Shown in pieces: positions 1 to 6,217 of a DNA stretch of 14,096 nucleotides (its first letter is position 1; each line of letters starts with the position of its first letter). The notes under the pieces are model-generated. The model made no database searches. It saw only the letters and a list, made by a program, of their open reading frames with translations, and was not told where the DNA came from. Source of the DNA: Clostridia bacterium (lineage in GTDB: Bacteria; Bacillota; Clostridia; Oscillospirales; CAG-272); the NCBI GenBank assembly GCA_017518025.1, contig JAFWWR010000014.1, forward strand, positions 1 to 14,096. Direction: 5' to 3'. The position numbers and the translations under genes were made by a program.

Positions 1-1
1 A

Positions 2-895
2 AAATCGTCTCTCATCAATTCGATACTCTATAACAGCCTTGCATCGACTCTCAACCGCGCCATAACCTATCCCGGCAAGCATACCCGGATCGAGGGTACG
101 GAATACCTCGATAAAGTCATAGCGATCGACCAGAGCCCCATCGGAAGGACTCCTCGGTCGAATCCGGCGACGTACACAGGCCTTTTCACCGATATCCGGA
201 ATCTTTTTGCAAAGACTCCCGGCGCGAAGCTCAGGGGATACACGAGCGGCCGTTTCAGCTTCAACGTCAAAGGAGGCAGATGCGAGGCGTGCGAGGGCGA
301 CGGCGTCAAAAAGATCGAGATGCACTTCCTGCCGGACGTCTACGTCACCTGCGACGTTTGCAGGGGCAAGAGATACAACAAGGACACCCTCGAAGTGAAA
401 TTCAAGGGAAAGAACATCTCGGACGTACTCGAGATGACCTGCGAGGAAGGCGCGTCGTTCTTTGCCGACGTACCTAAGATCGCCTCCCGGCTGAAGCTGC
501 TCTGCGACGTGGGACTCGGATACATCAAAATAGGCCAGTCATCTACCACGCTGTCCGGCGGCGAGGCGCAGAGAGTGAAACTCTCCACGGAATTGTCGAA
601 ACGCTCCACGGGCAAAACGGTCTATATCCTCGACGAGCCCACCCCGGGACTCCATTCCGCGGACGTGGAAAAGCTGCTGGCGGTCCTCGACCGTCTTGTC
701 GAGGGAGGGAACACCGTTATCGTCATAGAACACAATCTCGACGTGATAAAGACCGCCGATCACATCATCGATCTCGGACCGGAAGGCGGCGACGGCGGCG
801 GACAGGTCATCGTCTGCGGCACCCCCGAGGAAGTTGTAAAGTGTGAGAGATCCTACACGGGCCAGTATCTGCGTCAGAAGCTCGAAGAGAGCTGA
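2..895 (+). CDS. uvrA: UvrA, excinuclease ABC subunit A (3' part, cut by window edge)
   Basis: UvrA is the DNA-damage-sensing ABC ATPase of nucleotide excision repair; as a dimer it loads UvrB on damaged DNA. The frame is open from base 2 and carries the last 297 residues. It opens with K-S-S-L, the tail of Walker A of the second ATPase domain. The C-terminal zinc finger follows (C94-x2-C97 and C117-x2-C120, counted from the first visible residue), then the ABC signature LSGGE at 184-188 and Walker B with DEP at 211-213. The C-terminal run around VIVIEHNLDVIKTADHIIDLGPEGG is typical of the family. One oddity is DEPTPGLH where UvrA normally has DEPTTGLH (Pro at 215). Roughly the first two thirds of the protein and its promoter lie outside. 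The next gene starts 67 nt downstream with no terminator between. Confidence 0.97.
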   Translation, partial: KSSLINSILYNSLASTLNRAITYPGKHTRIEGTEYLDKVIAIDQSPIGRTPRSNPATYTGLFTDIRNLFAKTPGAKLRGYTSGRFSFNVKGGRCEACEGDGVKKIEMHFLPDVYVTCDVCRGKRYNKDTLEVKFKGKNISDVLEMTCEEGASFFADVPKIASRLKLLCDVGLGYIKIGQSSTTLSGGEAQRVKLSTELSKRSTGKTVYILDEPTPGLHSADVEKLLAVLDRLVEGGNTVIVIEHNLDVIKTADHIIDLGPEGGDGGGQVIVCGTPEEVVKCERSYTGQYLRQKLEES

Positions 896-911
896 GCCGC
901 GGTAATACGGA
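895..911 (+). other. 17-nt identity to the 16S rRNA 530 loop
   Basis: The run AGCCGCGGTAATACGGA starts at the last base of the uvrA stop codon. From memory it equals positions 523-539 of E. coli 16S rRNA, the 530 loop of helix 18. The match stops sharply on both sides and the partner strand needed to rebuild helix 18 is absent. It is therefore not an rRNA gene fragment of useful size and may be chance. Confidence 0.6.
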
Positions 912-918
912 ACGCACC

Positions 919-953
919 CCTTTCATAAAATGGACTTGAGAAATCATGAAAGG
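919..953 (+). promoter_or_regulatory. Hairpin that would cover the ribosome site of the lipoprotein gene
   Basis: CCTTTCAT (919-926) and ATGAAAGG (946-953) are perfect 8-bp inverted repeats with a 19-nt loop. The right arm contains the start of the AAAGGTGA ribosome site (about 949-956) for the ATG at 963. If formed in mRNA it would reduce access of ribosomes to this start. The long loop makes it only modestly stable, and regulation is inference. Confidence 0.4.
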
Positions 954-962
954 TGATGCGAG

Positions 963-1469
963 ATGAAAAAACTGCTTTCTGCGGTACTGTGTTTTGCGGT
1001 TTTGTCGGTGGCCGTCTCGTCTTGCGGAAAAGCGAAGACAGTTCCGCTTTACACCGGCGACGCCGACTTTGTCCTTGCGGTCAAAAGAGAAGACGGAAAG
1101 GGAACGCTGATAATGGACGTGACCCGTCGGAGCGACGTGACGGAAGCCCGTATCACGTCTCCCGCAGAGCTTCAAAGCGTGACGTTTTCCCGGTCGTCCG
1201 CCGGATCCGTGATCTTTTCTGATTCCGTGTCCGTCCCTCTGACCGAAGACGCGGCCCGCGGGGCAGATCTCGTTTTCGATATACTCGCGTATCCCGTCCC
1301 GGACTCGGCGGCTGCGGAAAAGACCGAACACGGTACGCAGTATACTTTTAACTTCCGAGGCGCGGAGATCTTGCTTTCCGTTGACGGTGAAGGAACGCCC
1401 GTCATGGCGGAGATCACCTTCAACGGGATGAAAAGGACGGTCGAGATCGACCGGTTCAAGAAAAAATAG
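963..1469 (+). CDS. Small lipoprotein of unknown function
   Basis: This is a 168-residue protein that I do not recognise. It starts MKKLLSAVLCFAVLSVAVSSCGK: a short basic N-region, a hydrophobic core and a lipobox-like V-S-S-C with the cysteine at residue 21, so it should be a lipid-anchored exported protein. The mature part has no cysteine and alternates short hydrophobic strands with charged turns, ending in a basic FKKK tail. This suggests a beta-rich domain, perhaps LolA-like, but I see no diagnostic motif. The start is supported by AAAGGTGA at 949-956, 6 nt before ATG. It lies 67 nt after uvrA and 51 nt before the thioredoxin gene, with no strong terminator between, so it may share their transcript. 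The lipoprotein call is firm; the function is unknown. Confidence 0.85.
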   Translation: MKKLLSAVLCFAVLSVAVSSCGKAKTVPLYTGDADFVLAVKREDGKGTLIMDVTRRSDVTEARITSPAELQSVTFSRSSAGSVIFSDSVSVPLTEDAARGADLVFDILAYPVPDSAAAEKTEHGTQYTFNFRGAEILLSVDGEGTPVMAEITFNGMKRTVEIDRFKKK

Positions 1470-1484
1470 CTTGCGAAAGGATTT

Positions 1485-1499
1485 CCGGCGACACGCCGG
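1485..1499 (+). repeat. Short GC hairpin upstream of the thioredoxin ribosome site
   Basis: CCGGCG (1485-1490), loop ACA, CGCCGG (1494-1499) form a 6-bp perfect stem just 5' of the AGGAGG site of the thioredoxin gene. It is followed by A-rich, not T-rich, sequence, so it is not an ordinary intrinsic terminator. A role in mRNA processing or stability is possible but unproven. Confidence 0.4.
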
Positions 1500-1520
1500 T
1501 AAAAAAAGGAGGATAAAAAA

Positions 1521-1832
1521 ATGGCGATCCTGACATTAACGAAAGACAATTTTGAGAATGAAGCACTGAAGGCGGAGGGAAAGGTCCTCATCGATTTCTG
1601 GGCGCCCTGGTGCGGCCCCTGCCGCATGATGAGCCCCGTCGTCGACGAGATAGCCGAAGAATTGACCGACGTCAAGGTCGGTAAGGTGAACGTGGACGAG
1701 GAGCCGGAGCTGGCGATGAAATACGGCGTTATGTCCATTCCGACGCTCATTGTCCTTGAAAACGGGCAGGTGATAAATAAGTCACTGGGAGCCGTTCCCA
1801 AGGAGAACGTCCTTCGTTTGCTCGGAAAATAA
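1521..1832 (+). CDS. trxA: Thioredoxin
   Basis: Small cytosolic dithiol-disulfide oxidoreductase that reduces protein disulfides and is recycled by thioredoxin reductase (not in this window). The 103-residue length is standard for a single-domain thioredoxin. The active site WCGPC is at residues 30-34, preceded by DFWAPWC. The family cis-proline is in SIPT (Pro74), and GKVNVDEEPELA and the C-terminal glycine-containing strand fit the fold. It lacks a signal peptide. A perfect AAAGGAGG site at about 1506-1512 precedes the ATG by 8 nt, predicting strong translation. It is the last gene before the strong terminator at 1876-1931. Its own promoter is not obvious in the 51-nt gap, so it may be expressed with the upstream lipoprotein and uvrA. 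Confidence 0.97.
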   Translation: MAILTLTKDNFENEALKAEGKVLIDFWAPWCGPCRMMSPVVDEIAEELTDVKVGKVNVDEEPELAMKYGVMSIPTLIVLENGQVINKSLGAVPKENVLRLLGK

Positions 1833-1875
1833 GACTTTTTGCCTGAAGAGAGCAAATTTTTCAACACTTTTGACC

Positions 1876-1931
1876 AAAATCGGGAGAACGGCGCCATAAA
1901 TGCGCCGTTCTCTTGATTTTTCAATATTTTT
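1876..1931 (+). terminator. Strong intrinsic terminator after trxA
   Basis: GAGAACGGCGC (1884-1894) and GCGCCGTTCTC (1902-1912) are a perfect 11-bp stem with a 7-nt loop. Pairing can extend outward to 1876 and 1920 through two G-T pairs plus AAAATC with GATTTT, giving about 19 bp. A T-rich tail follows to 1931. The A-run on the left side means it could also work on the opposite strand. Confidence 0.92.
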
Positions 1932-1941
1932 ATGGTAAAAT
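1913..1941 (+). promoter_or_regulatory. Promoter of the queH-glyS-rsmA operon
   Basis: TTGATT (1913-1918), a 17-nt spacer, then TAAAAT (1936-1941) preceded by TG-G (extended -10) fit a vegetative sigma-A promoter. The -35 box and spacer are made from the tail of the preceding terminator. A start near 1948 gives a leader of about 38 nt to the ATG at 1987. It would leave the alternative GTG at 1951 almost leaderless. Confidence 0.72.
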
Positions 1942-1986
1942 AACTCCAAAGTGCCAAAAATAAGACGAGACGGAGCCCGAGACCCG

Positions 1987-2601
1987 ATGAACAGACCAAA
2001 TTACGGCAAAATGTGCGACTCTATCACCGCTGAACTTGCCCGTTCCGGCGATCGGCCGTCCCTGCTTCTTCACGCCTGCTGCGCCCCCTGTTCCTCTGCG
2101 GTGCTGGAATACCTTGATAAATATTTCGATATCACGGTTTTCTTCTTCAACCCGAACATCGCCCCCTATGAGGAATATGAATTCCGCCTCCGCGAACTTG
2201 AGAGGTTCTTATCGGAGGTCTACGGAGGTCGTATCGGCATCATTTCTCCGGGGTGGGATCACGGCTCTTTTCTCGAAAGATGCGGCGAACTGAGCGACGA
2301 TCACGAGGGCGGGGAAAGATGCACGCTGTGCTACGGGCAGCGCCTTGAGGAGACCGCGCGGGTCGCCTCGTCCGGCGGATACGATTATTTTTGCACAACG
2401 CTGTCCGTCAGTCCGTATAAGGATCCCGTGAGGATCAACGGACTCGGCTCTTCCTTCGGGGATGAATACGGAGTGCGGTTCCTCCCGTCGGATTTCAAAA
2501 AAAATAACGGCTACGCACGCTCCGTAGAGCTTTCAAAGCAATACGGACTATACAGACAGAACTACTGCGGCTGTCCCTTCTCCAAAAGGGACCCGGGATG
2601 A
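1987..2601 (+). CDS. queH: QueH, epoxyqueuosine reductase
   Basis: QueH catalyses the last step of queuosine synthesis, reducing epoxyqueuosine in the wobble position of GUN-anticodon tRNAs. It is an iron-sulfur enzyme unrelated to the cobalamin-dependent QueG. The 204-residue protein shows the family hallmark LLLHACCAPCSS with C31, C32 and C35, then FFFNPNIAPYEEYEFR, a second pair C112-x2-C115 in ERCTLCYGQRLEET, TTLSVSPYKD, and C194-x-C196 in NYCGCPFS. No other que genes are adjacent. An in-frame GTG at 1951 would add 12 residues. I chose ATG 1987 because the protein then begins MNRPNYGKM, like the usual family N-terminus, and because the GTG lies next to the predicted transcription start. 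The ribosome site is weak (GGAG at 1972-1975, 11 nt away). First gene of a five-gene operon. Confidence 0.93.
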   Translation: MNRPNYGKMCDSITAELARSGDRPSLLLHACCAPCSSAVLEYLDKYFDITVFFFNPNIAPYEEYEFRLRELERFLSEVYGGRIGIISPGWDHGSFLERCGELSDDHEGGERCTLCYGQRLEETARVASSGGYDYFCTTLSVSPYKDPVRINGLGSSFGDEYGVRFLPSDFKKNNGYARSVELSKQYGLYRQNYCGCPFSKRDPG

Positions 2602-2627
2602 TCAGACCGGCCGGTTTCCGGCAGAAT

Positions 2628-2632
2628 GGAGG
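2628..2632 (+). promoter_or_regulatory. Ribosome site that decides the start of the LCP-like gene
   Basis: GGAGG lies 5 nt before ATG 2638. An upstream in-frame ATG at 2626 overlaps this site and has no ribosome site of its own, so 2638 is the better start. Confidence 0.75.
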
Positions 2633-2637
2633 TTAAT

Positions 2638-3819
2638 ATGGCTTCATTCAGAAAATTTCTCGTGACGTTCATTGCGTTTATCCTGCTGTTTGGCATCATA
2701 GGATATTTCGCGACGAACTTCATTTCCGGTATCGTCGACGATATCATGGACAAAAACGAGGGTAAGAACAACCCGGGAGCCGAGGACGGCTCCGGTAACG
2801 GCGAGACTCCTCCCGACGCGTACGCTTCCATCGAGGGGAAGTCGTATTCCTTCCTGATCCTCATTACGGATTTCGATCCGGAGAACAAATCGTACGCGCC
2901 GGACGACAGCACCGTAATGGAGATCACCACTGGGATAAAGAATGCGAAGTCTTCCGTCGGTATGCTGAAAAAATACTCCGGAAGGGTCAGGGCGACGTCT
3001 GCCGTCCTTGTTAAAGTCGACAAGGAGGCGGGTGAATACTTTATCTGTTACATCTCCCCCGAAACGCGTCTTTACACCCCCGCAGGCGCTCTCGCCATGG
3101 GCGACGTCTACGGATTGTACGGCATCAACACGGTCAAGCAATACGTCAAAGGCATGACCGGGATCGACGTTGACTATCATTTCGTCCTTGACGGATACAC
3201 GCTGGAGGACGTGATAAAAACCCTCGGCATGACCACCGTCAATATCGAGACGGGAATATGCTCCTTCGGCGAGTATTACATGACGGACTCGAACTTCTCC
3301 AAGGAGGAATTCGAGAAGAAAGACGACGGCGACGAGACTGACGAAAAAGACAAGGACGGCAAGGACACTCTCCCCATCGAGAAAATGCCCACGCCGGAAT
3401 ACGTCGTTTATGTCGGAAGCCGCGACCTGTCCGGCGACACCCTGACGGCGGTGGCGAACCTCCGCGAATGCAGTATCGACGACGTCAAACTGAAGTGCAG
3501 ATACGTGACTTCCACCGTGGAGTACTATCTTAGAAAATTTGCCGACACTCCGAAAGACGAGATCAAAGGGAAGATCAAAAAGCTTACCGCCTCGACTCCC
3601 TACGCCTCGGACGATCCTCTGGAATACAAGCCGTCCATGGCGACGGATTTCAAGCCGGATGACGTGGATAAGATCTACGAGCTGATAAAGGCGATCAAAT
3701 TATTCAAGGTGAACGTGGTATGCTATCCCGGCAACTACGTCTCCACAGGCGGCGCCGAGATCGGATATTACGCCCCGTCGTACAAGACGGCGATCGAGGA
3801 CTACAGAAAATACAGATAA
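2638..3819 (+). CDS. Divergent LytR-CpsA-Psr (LCP)-like membrane protein
   Basis: A 393-residue protein with a basic N-terminus and one membrane segment (about residues 6-25), so the bulk is probably outside the membrane. LCP proteins usually transfer lipid-linked glycopolymers to peptidoglycan. The resemblance is clearest in residues about 120-200: LVKVDKEAGEYFICYIS, LYGINTVKQYVKGMTGIDVDYHFVLD and the TVNIE strand, then LSG (264-266) and R276 in ANLRE, matching the L-G...R tail of the domain. However, the usual SIPRD motif reads ISPETR (139-144) and the usual R-[ST]-D-T reads DDST (89-92), so key catalytic or ligand residues look changed. A highly acidic/lysine-rich insert (about 222-244) splits the domain. 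It sits between queH and glyS (36 and 21 nt gaps). The family is likely; transferase activity is doubtful. Confidence 0.72.
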   Translation: MASFRKFLVTFIAFILLFGIIGYFATNFISGIVDDIMDKNEGKNNPGAEDGSGNGETPPDAYASIEGKSYSFLILITDFDPENKSYAPDDSTVMEITTGIKNAKSSVGMLKKYSGRVRATSAVLVKVDKEAGEYFICYISPETRLYTPAGALAMGDVYGLYGINTVKQYVKGMTGIDVDYHFVLDGYTLEDVIKTLGMTTVNIETGICSFGEYYMTDSNFSKEEFEKKDDGDETDEKDKDGKDTLPIEKMPTPEYVVYVGSRDLSGDTLTAVANLRECSIDDVKLKCRYVTSTVEYYLRKFADTPKDEIKGKIKKLTASTPYASDDPLEYKPSMATDFKPDDVDKIYELIKAIKLFKVNVVCYPGNYVSTGGAEIGYYAPSYKTAIEDYRKYR

Positions 3820-3840
3820 CAATACGACTGGAGATATAAA

Positions 3841-5238
3841 ATGAACAACACAGAGAAAACAATGGATAAGATCGTCGCCCTTTGCAAGAACAGAGGATTC
3901 GTGTTCGCGGGCAGCGAGATCTACGGCGGACTGGCGAACTCCTGGGACTACGGCCCTCTCGGAGTGGAGTTCAAGAACAACGTGAAACGCGCCTGGTGGG
4001 CGAAATTCGTCAACCAGTGCAAATACAACGTGGGCCTTGACTCCGCCATCCTCATGAACCCCAGGACCTGGGTCGCCAGCGGCCACGTGGTCAACTTCAA
4101 CGATCCTCTCATCGACTGCAAGGCGTGCAAGATGCGCCACAGAGCCGACAAGATCATCGAGGACTGGAACGAGAAGAACGGCATTCAGATGGTCGTCGAG
4201 GCGCTCACCAACGAGCAGATGACCGAATACATAAAAGAGCACAATATCCCGTGCCCCGGATGCGGAAAATGCGACTTTACCGAAATCCGCAAGTTCAACA
4301 TGATGTTCAAGACCTTCCAGGGAGTCACGGAAGACTCCACCACGGAGCTGTATCTCCGTCCCGAGACCGCGCAGGGCATTTTCGTCAACTTCAAGAACGT
4401 CCAGCGCTCCACAAGGCGTAAGATCCCCTTCGGAGTTTGCCAGATCGGCAAGAGCTTCCGCAACGAGATCACTCCCGGTAACTTCACGTTCAGAACGAGA
4501 GAGTTCGAGCAGATGGAGCTCGAGTTCTTCTGCAAGCCCGGAGAGGATCTTGAATGGTTCTCGTTCTGGAGAAACTACTGCAGAAACTTCCTTCTGTCCC
4601 TCGGGATCAAAGAGGAGAACCTTCGCCTCCGCGACCACGAAAAAGAGGAACTCAGCCACTATTCCAACGCCACTACCGATATCGAATTCATGTTCCCGTT
4701 CGGATGGGGCGAGCTCTGGGGCATCGCGGACAGGACGGACTACGACCTGAAAGCGCACCAGGCAGAGAGCGGCGAGCCCATGGATTATTTCGACCCCGAG
4801 ACCAACGAGAAGTTTATCCCCTACGTTATCGAGCCGTCTCTCGGCGCGGACCGCGTCGCCCTGGCGTTTCTGATCGACGCCTACGACGAGGAAGTCCTCG
4901 ACGCGGAGAAGAACGACACCAGAGTGGTGCTCCATCTTCATCCCGCTCTCGCTCCTTACAAGGCGGCGGTACTTCCTCTTTCGAAGAAGCTCTCCGAAGA
5001 GGCGGAAAAGGTCTATAATGATCTTGCCCGCTCTTTCGCCGTCGATTTCGACGAGACCGGCTCCATCGGTAAGAGATACCGCAGACAGGACGAGATCGGA
5101 ACGCCGTTCTGCGTGACTTATGACTTTGAATCTCAGGAAGACGGATGCGTGACCGTCCGCGAGAGGGACTCCATGGAACAGGTCAGGATCCCGATCTCTG
5201 AGCTCACAGCGTACATTTCCGAGAGGATCGTCTTTTGA
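3841..5238 (+). CDS. glyS: Glycyl-tRNA synthetase (alpha2, eukaryote/archaea-like single-chain type)
   Basis: Class II synthetase that charges tRNA-Gly with glycine in the cytosol; this single-chain form works as a homodimer. The length, 465 residues, is normal for the bacterial single-chain form. Diagnostic stretches are KNRGFVFAGSEIYGGLANSWDYGPLG near the N-terminus, the motif 2 region LYLRPETAQGIFVNFKNV followed by RKIPFGVCQIGKSFRNEITP, the EFEQMELEFF block, and motif 3 YVIEPSLGADRVALAFL. A zinc-ribbon-like set C93-x2-C96 and C138-x2-C141 lies in the insert near the N-terminus. The C-terminal anticodon-binding domain (from about VVLHLHPALAPYKA) includes GKRYRRQDEIGTPFCVTYD. CTGGAG about 8 nt before ATG is the ribosome site. 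It lies 21 nt after the LCP-like gene, leaving no room for a T-box leader directly before it. Confidence 0.97.
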   Translation: MNNTEKTMDKIVALCKNRGFVFAGSEIYGGLANSWDYGPLGVEFKNNVKRAWWAKFVNQCKYNVGLDSAILMNPRTWVASGHVVNFNDPLIDCKACKMRHRADKIIEDWNEKNGIQMVVEALTNEQMTEYIKEHNIPCPGCGKCDFTEIRKFNMMFKTFQGVTEDSTTELYLRPETAQGIFVNFKNVQRSTRRKIPFGVCQIGKSFRNEITPGNFTFRTREFEQMELEFFCKPGEDLEWFSFWRNYCRNFLLSLGIKEENLRLRDHEKEELSHYSNATTDIEFMFPFGWGELWGIADRTDYDLKAHQAESGEPMDYFDPETNEKFIPYVIEPSLGADRVALAFLIDAYDEEVLDAEKNDTRVVLHLHPALAPYKAAVLPLSKKLSEEAEKVYNDLARSFAVDFDETGSIGKRYRRQDEIGTPFCVTYDFESQEDGCVTVRERDSMEQVRIPISELTAYISERIVF

Positions 5239-5267
5239 CTTTCATCCCGACGTAATGGAGGGCCACA

Positions 5268-6197
5268 ATGGATCTCTGTTCTCCCTCTGAAGTAAAAAGG
5301 CTGCTCGAGTCCCGCTCACTTTCGCCGAGAAAGGCGCTGGGACAGAATTTCCTTATCAACCCCTCCGTGCCGCTAATGATCGCCGAGCGGTCTTACGAAG
5401 CTGCGCGTGCCGCCAGCGGCGACGCGCCTCTCGGGGTGCTCGAGATCGGCCCCGGAGTCGGCGCGCTGACGGCGCGACTGGCGGACTTTTACGACCTGGT
5501 GGTCGCGGTGGAGATCGATCGCGGACTGGCTGACCTTTTCACCGAGACTTTTGCGGATCACGAAAACGTCGAGCTCGTCTGCGAAGACTTTATGAAGCTC
5601 GATTTTCCGCAGCTCATTTCAGAGAGCTTTTCGGATATTCTCGCCGCGGGCGGATCGGTATCCGTCTGCGCCAACCTTCCTTACTACATCACCTCGCCGG
5701 TGATAATGAAGATCCTCGATTCTTTTCCCCCGTGCGGTCGAGTCCCGCTGGCGTCGATCACCGTCATGATACAGACCGAAGTGGCGAACCGCCTTTGCGC
5801 CGCCGCGGGATCGTCAGACTACGGCGCCATTACGGCGGCCGTGGCTCTGAAGGCCAGCGTAAGGAAATACTTTACGGTATCTCCGGGATCTTTTTATCCG
5901 CCGCCGAAGGTCACGTCAAGCGTTATCGGGATCGTCCCCCACGGCGGTATAAAAGAAATATTCGACGGATGTCCCCCGGGTGACCCGGAATGCGAATCGT
6001 TTTTCAGATCCGTGACCGAAGTCATATCCGCGTCCTTCGCGCAGCGCAGGAAGACGCTCGTCAACGCTTTATCGTCCGTTTACGGGAAGGAAAAGATCCG
6101 GTCGGCTCTTTCCGCCCTGGGCTTCAGAGAGGACGTGAGAGGAGAAAAACTCTCCGCCGCCGATTTCTGTAAACTGACGGCTGAACTTACTCAATAA
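5268..6197 (+). CDS. rsmA: RsmA (KsgA), 16S rRNA dimethyladenosine transferase
   Basis: S-adenosylmethionine-dependent enzyme that dimethylates two adjacent adenosines in the 3'-terminal hairpin of 16S rRNA, a late step of small-subunit assembly. The 309-residue protein shows the family order: KALGQNFL (22-29), SAM-binding motif I EIGPGVGALT (from E59, with G61 and G63), the acidic end of the next strand VVAVEID, CEDFMKLDF, and the catalytic motif IV NLPYYITSPV (136-145). The late signature FYPPPKVTSSV and a C-terminal helical domain with SFAQRRKTLVNAL follow. GGAGGG at 5257-5262 stands 5 nt before ATG. The gene follows glyS by 29 nt and precedes the NlpC/P60-like gene by 20 nt, so it is an inner member of the operon. 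Confidence 0.96.
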   Translation: MDLCSPSEVKRLLESRSLSPRKALGQNFLINPSVPLMIAERSYEAARAASGDAPLGVLEIGPGVGALTARLADFYDLVVAVEIDRGLADLFTETFADHENVELVCEDFMKLDFPQLISESFSDILAAGGSVSVCANLPYYITSPVIMKILDSFPPCGRVPLASITVMIQTEVANRLCAAAGSSDYGAITAAVALKASVRKYFTVSPGSFYPPPKVTSSVIGIVPHGGIKEIFDGCPPGDPECESFFRSVTEVISASFAQRRKTLVNALSSVYGKEKIRSALSALGFREDVRGEKLSAADFCKLTAELTQ

Positions 6198-6217
6198 TCT
6201 TAAACAGGAGCAATAAA

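Noticed and set aside
921..932. Shared 12-mer TTTCATAAAATG at 921 and 7262 as a regulatory repeat
   Set aside because: The contexts differ (mid-spacer versus start codon), the sequence is AT-rich, and two copies are not enough to support a motif.
930..956. Eight-codon upstream frame (MDLRNHER) ending at the lipoprotein ribosome site
   Set aside because: It has no ribosome site and no regulatory run of codons; such short frames are frequent by chance.
1485..1499. Hairpin before trxA as a terminator of the lipoprotein gene
   Set aside because: The stem is only 6 bp and is followed by A's, not T's, on the plus strand.
1951..1986. Upstream GTG start for queH
   Set aside because: It lies within about 3 nt of the predicted transcription start and has no ribosome site; the family N-terminus begins near ATG 1987.
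1172..1999. 275-codon open frame on the minus strand
   Set aside because: Antisense to the lipoprotein, trxA and the terminator; no family resemblance and no ribosome site was evident.
3700..4941. 413-codon open frame on the minus strand
   Set aside because: It lies wholly antisense to the LCP-like gene and glyS, whose motifs are beyond doubt; its translation has no recognisable domain and looks like a codon-bias shadow.
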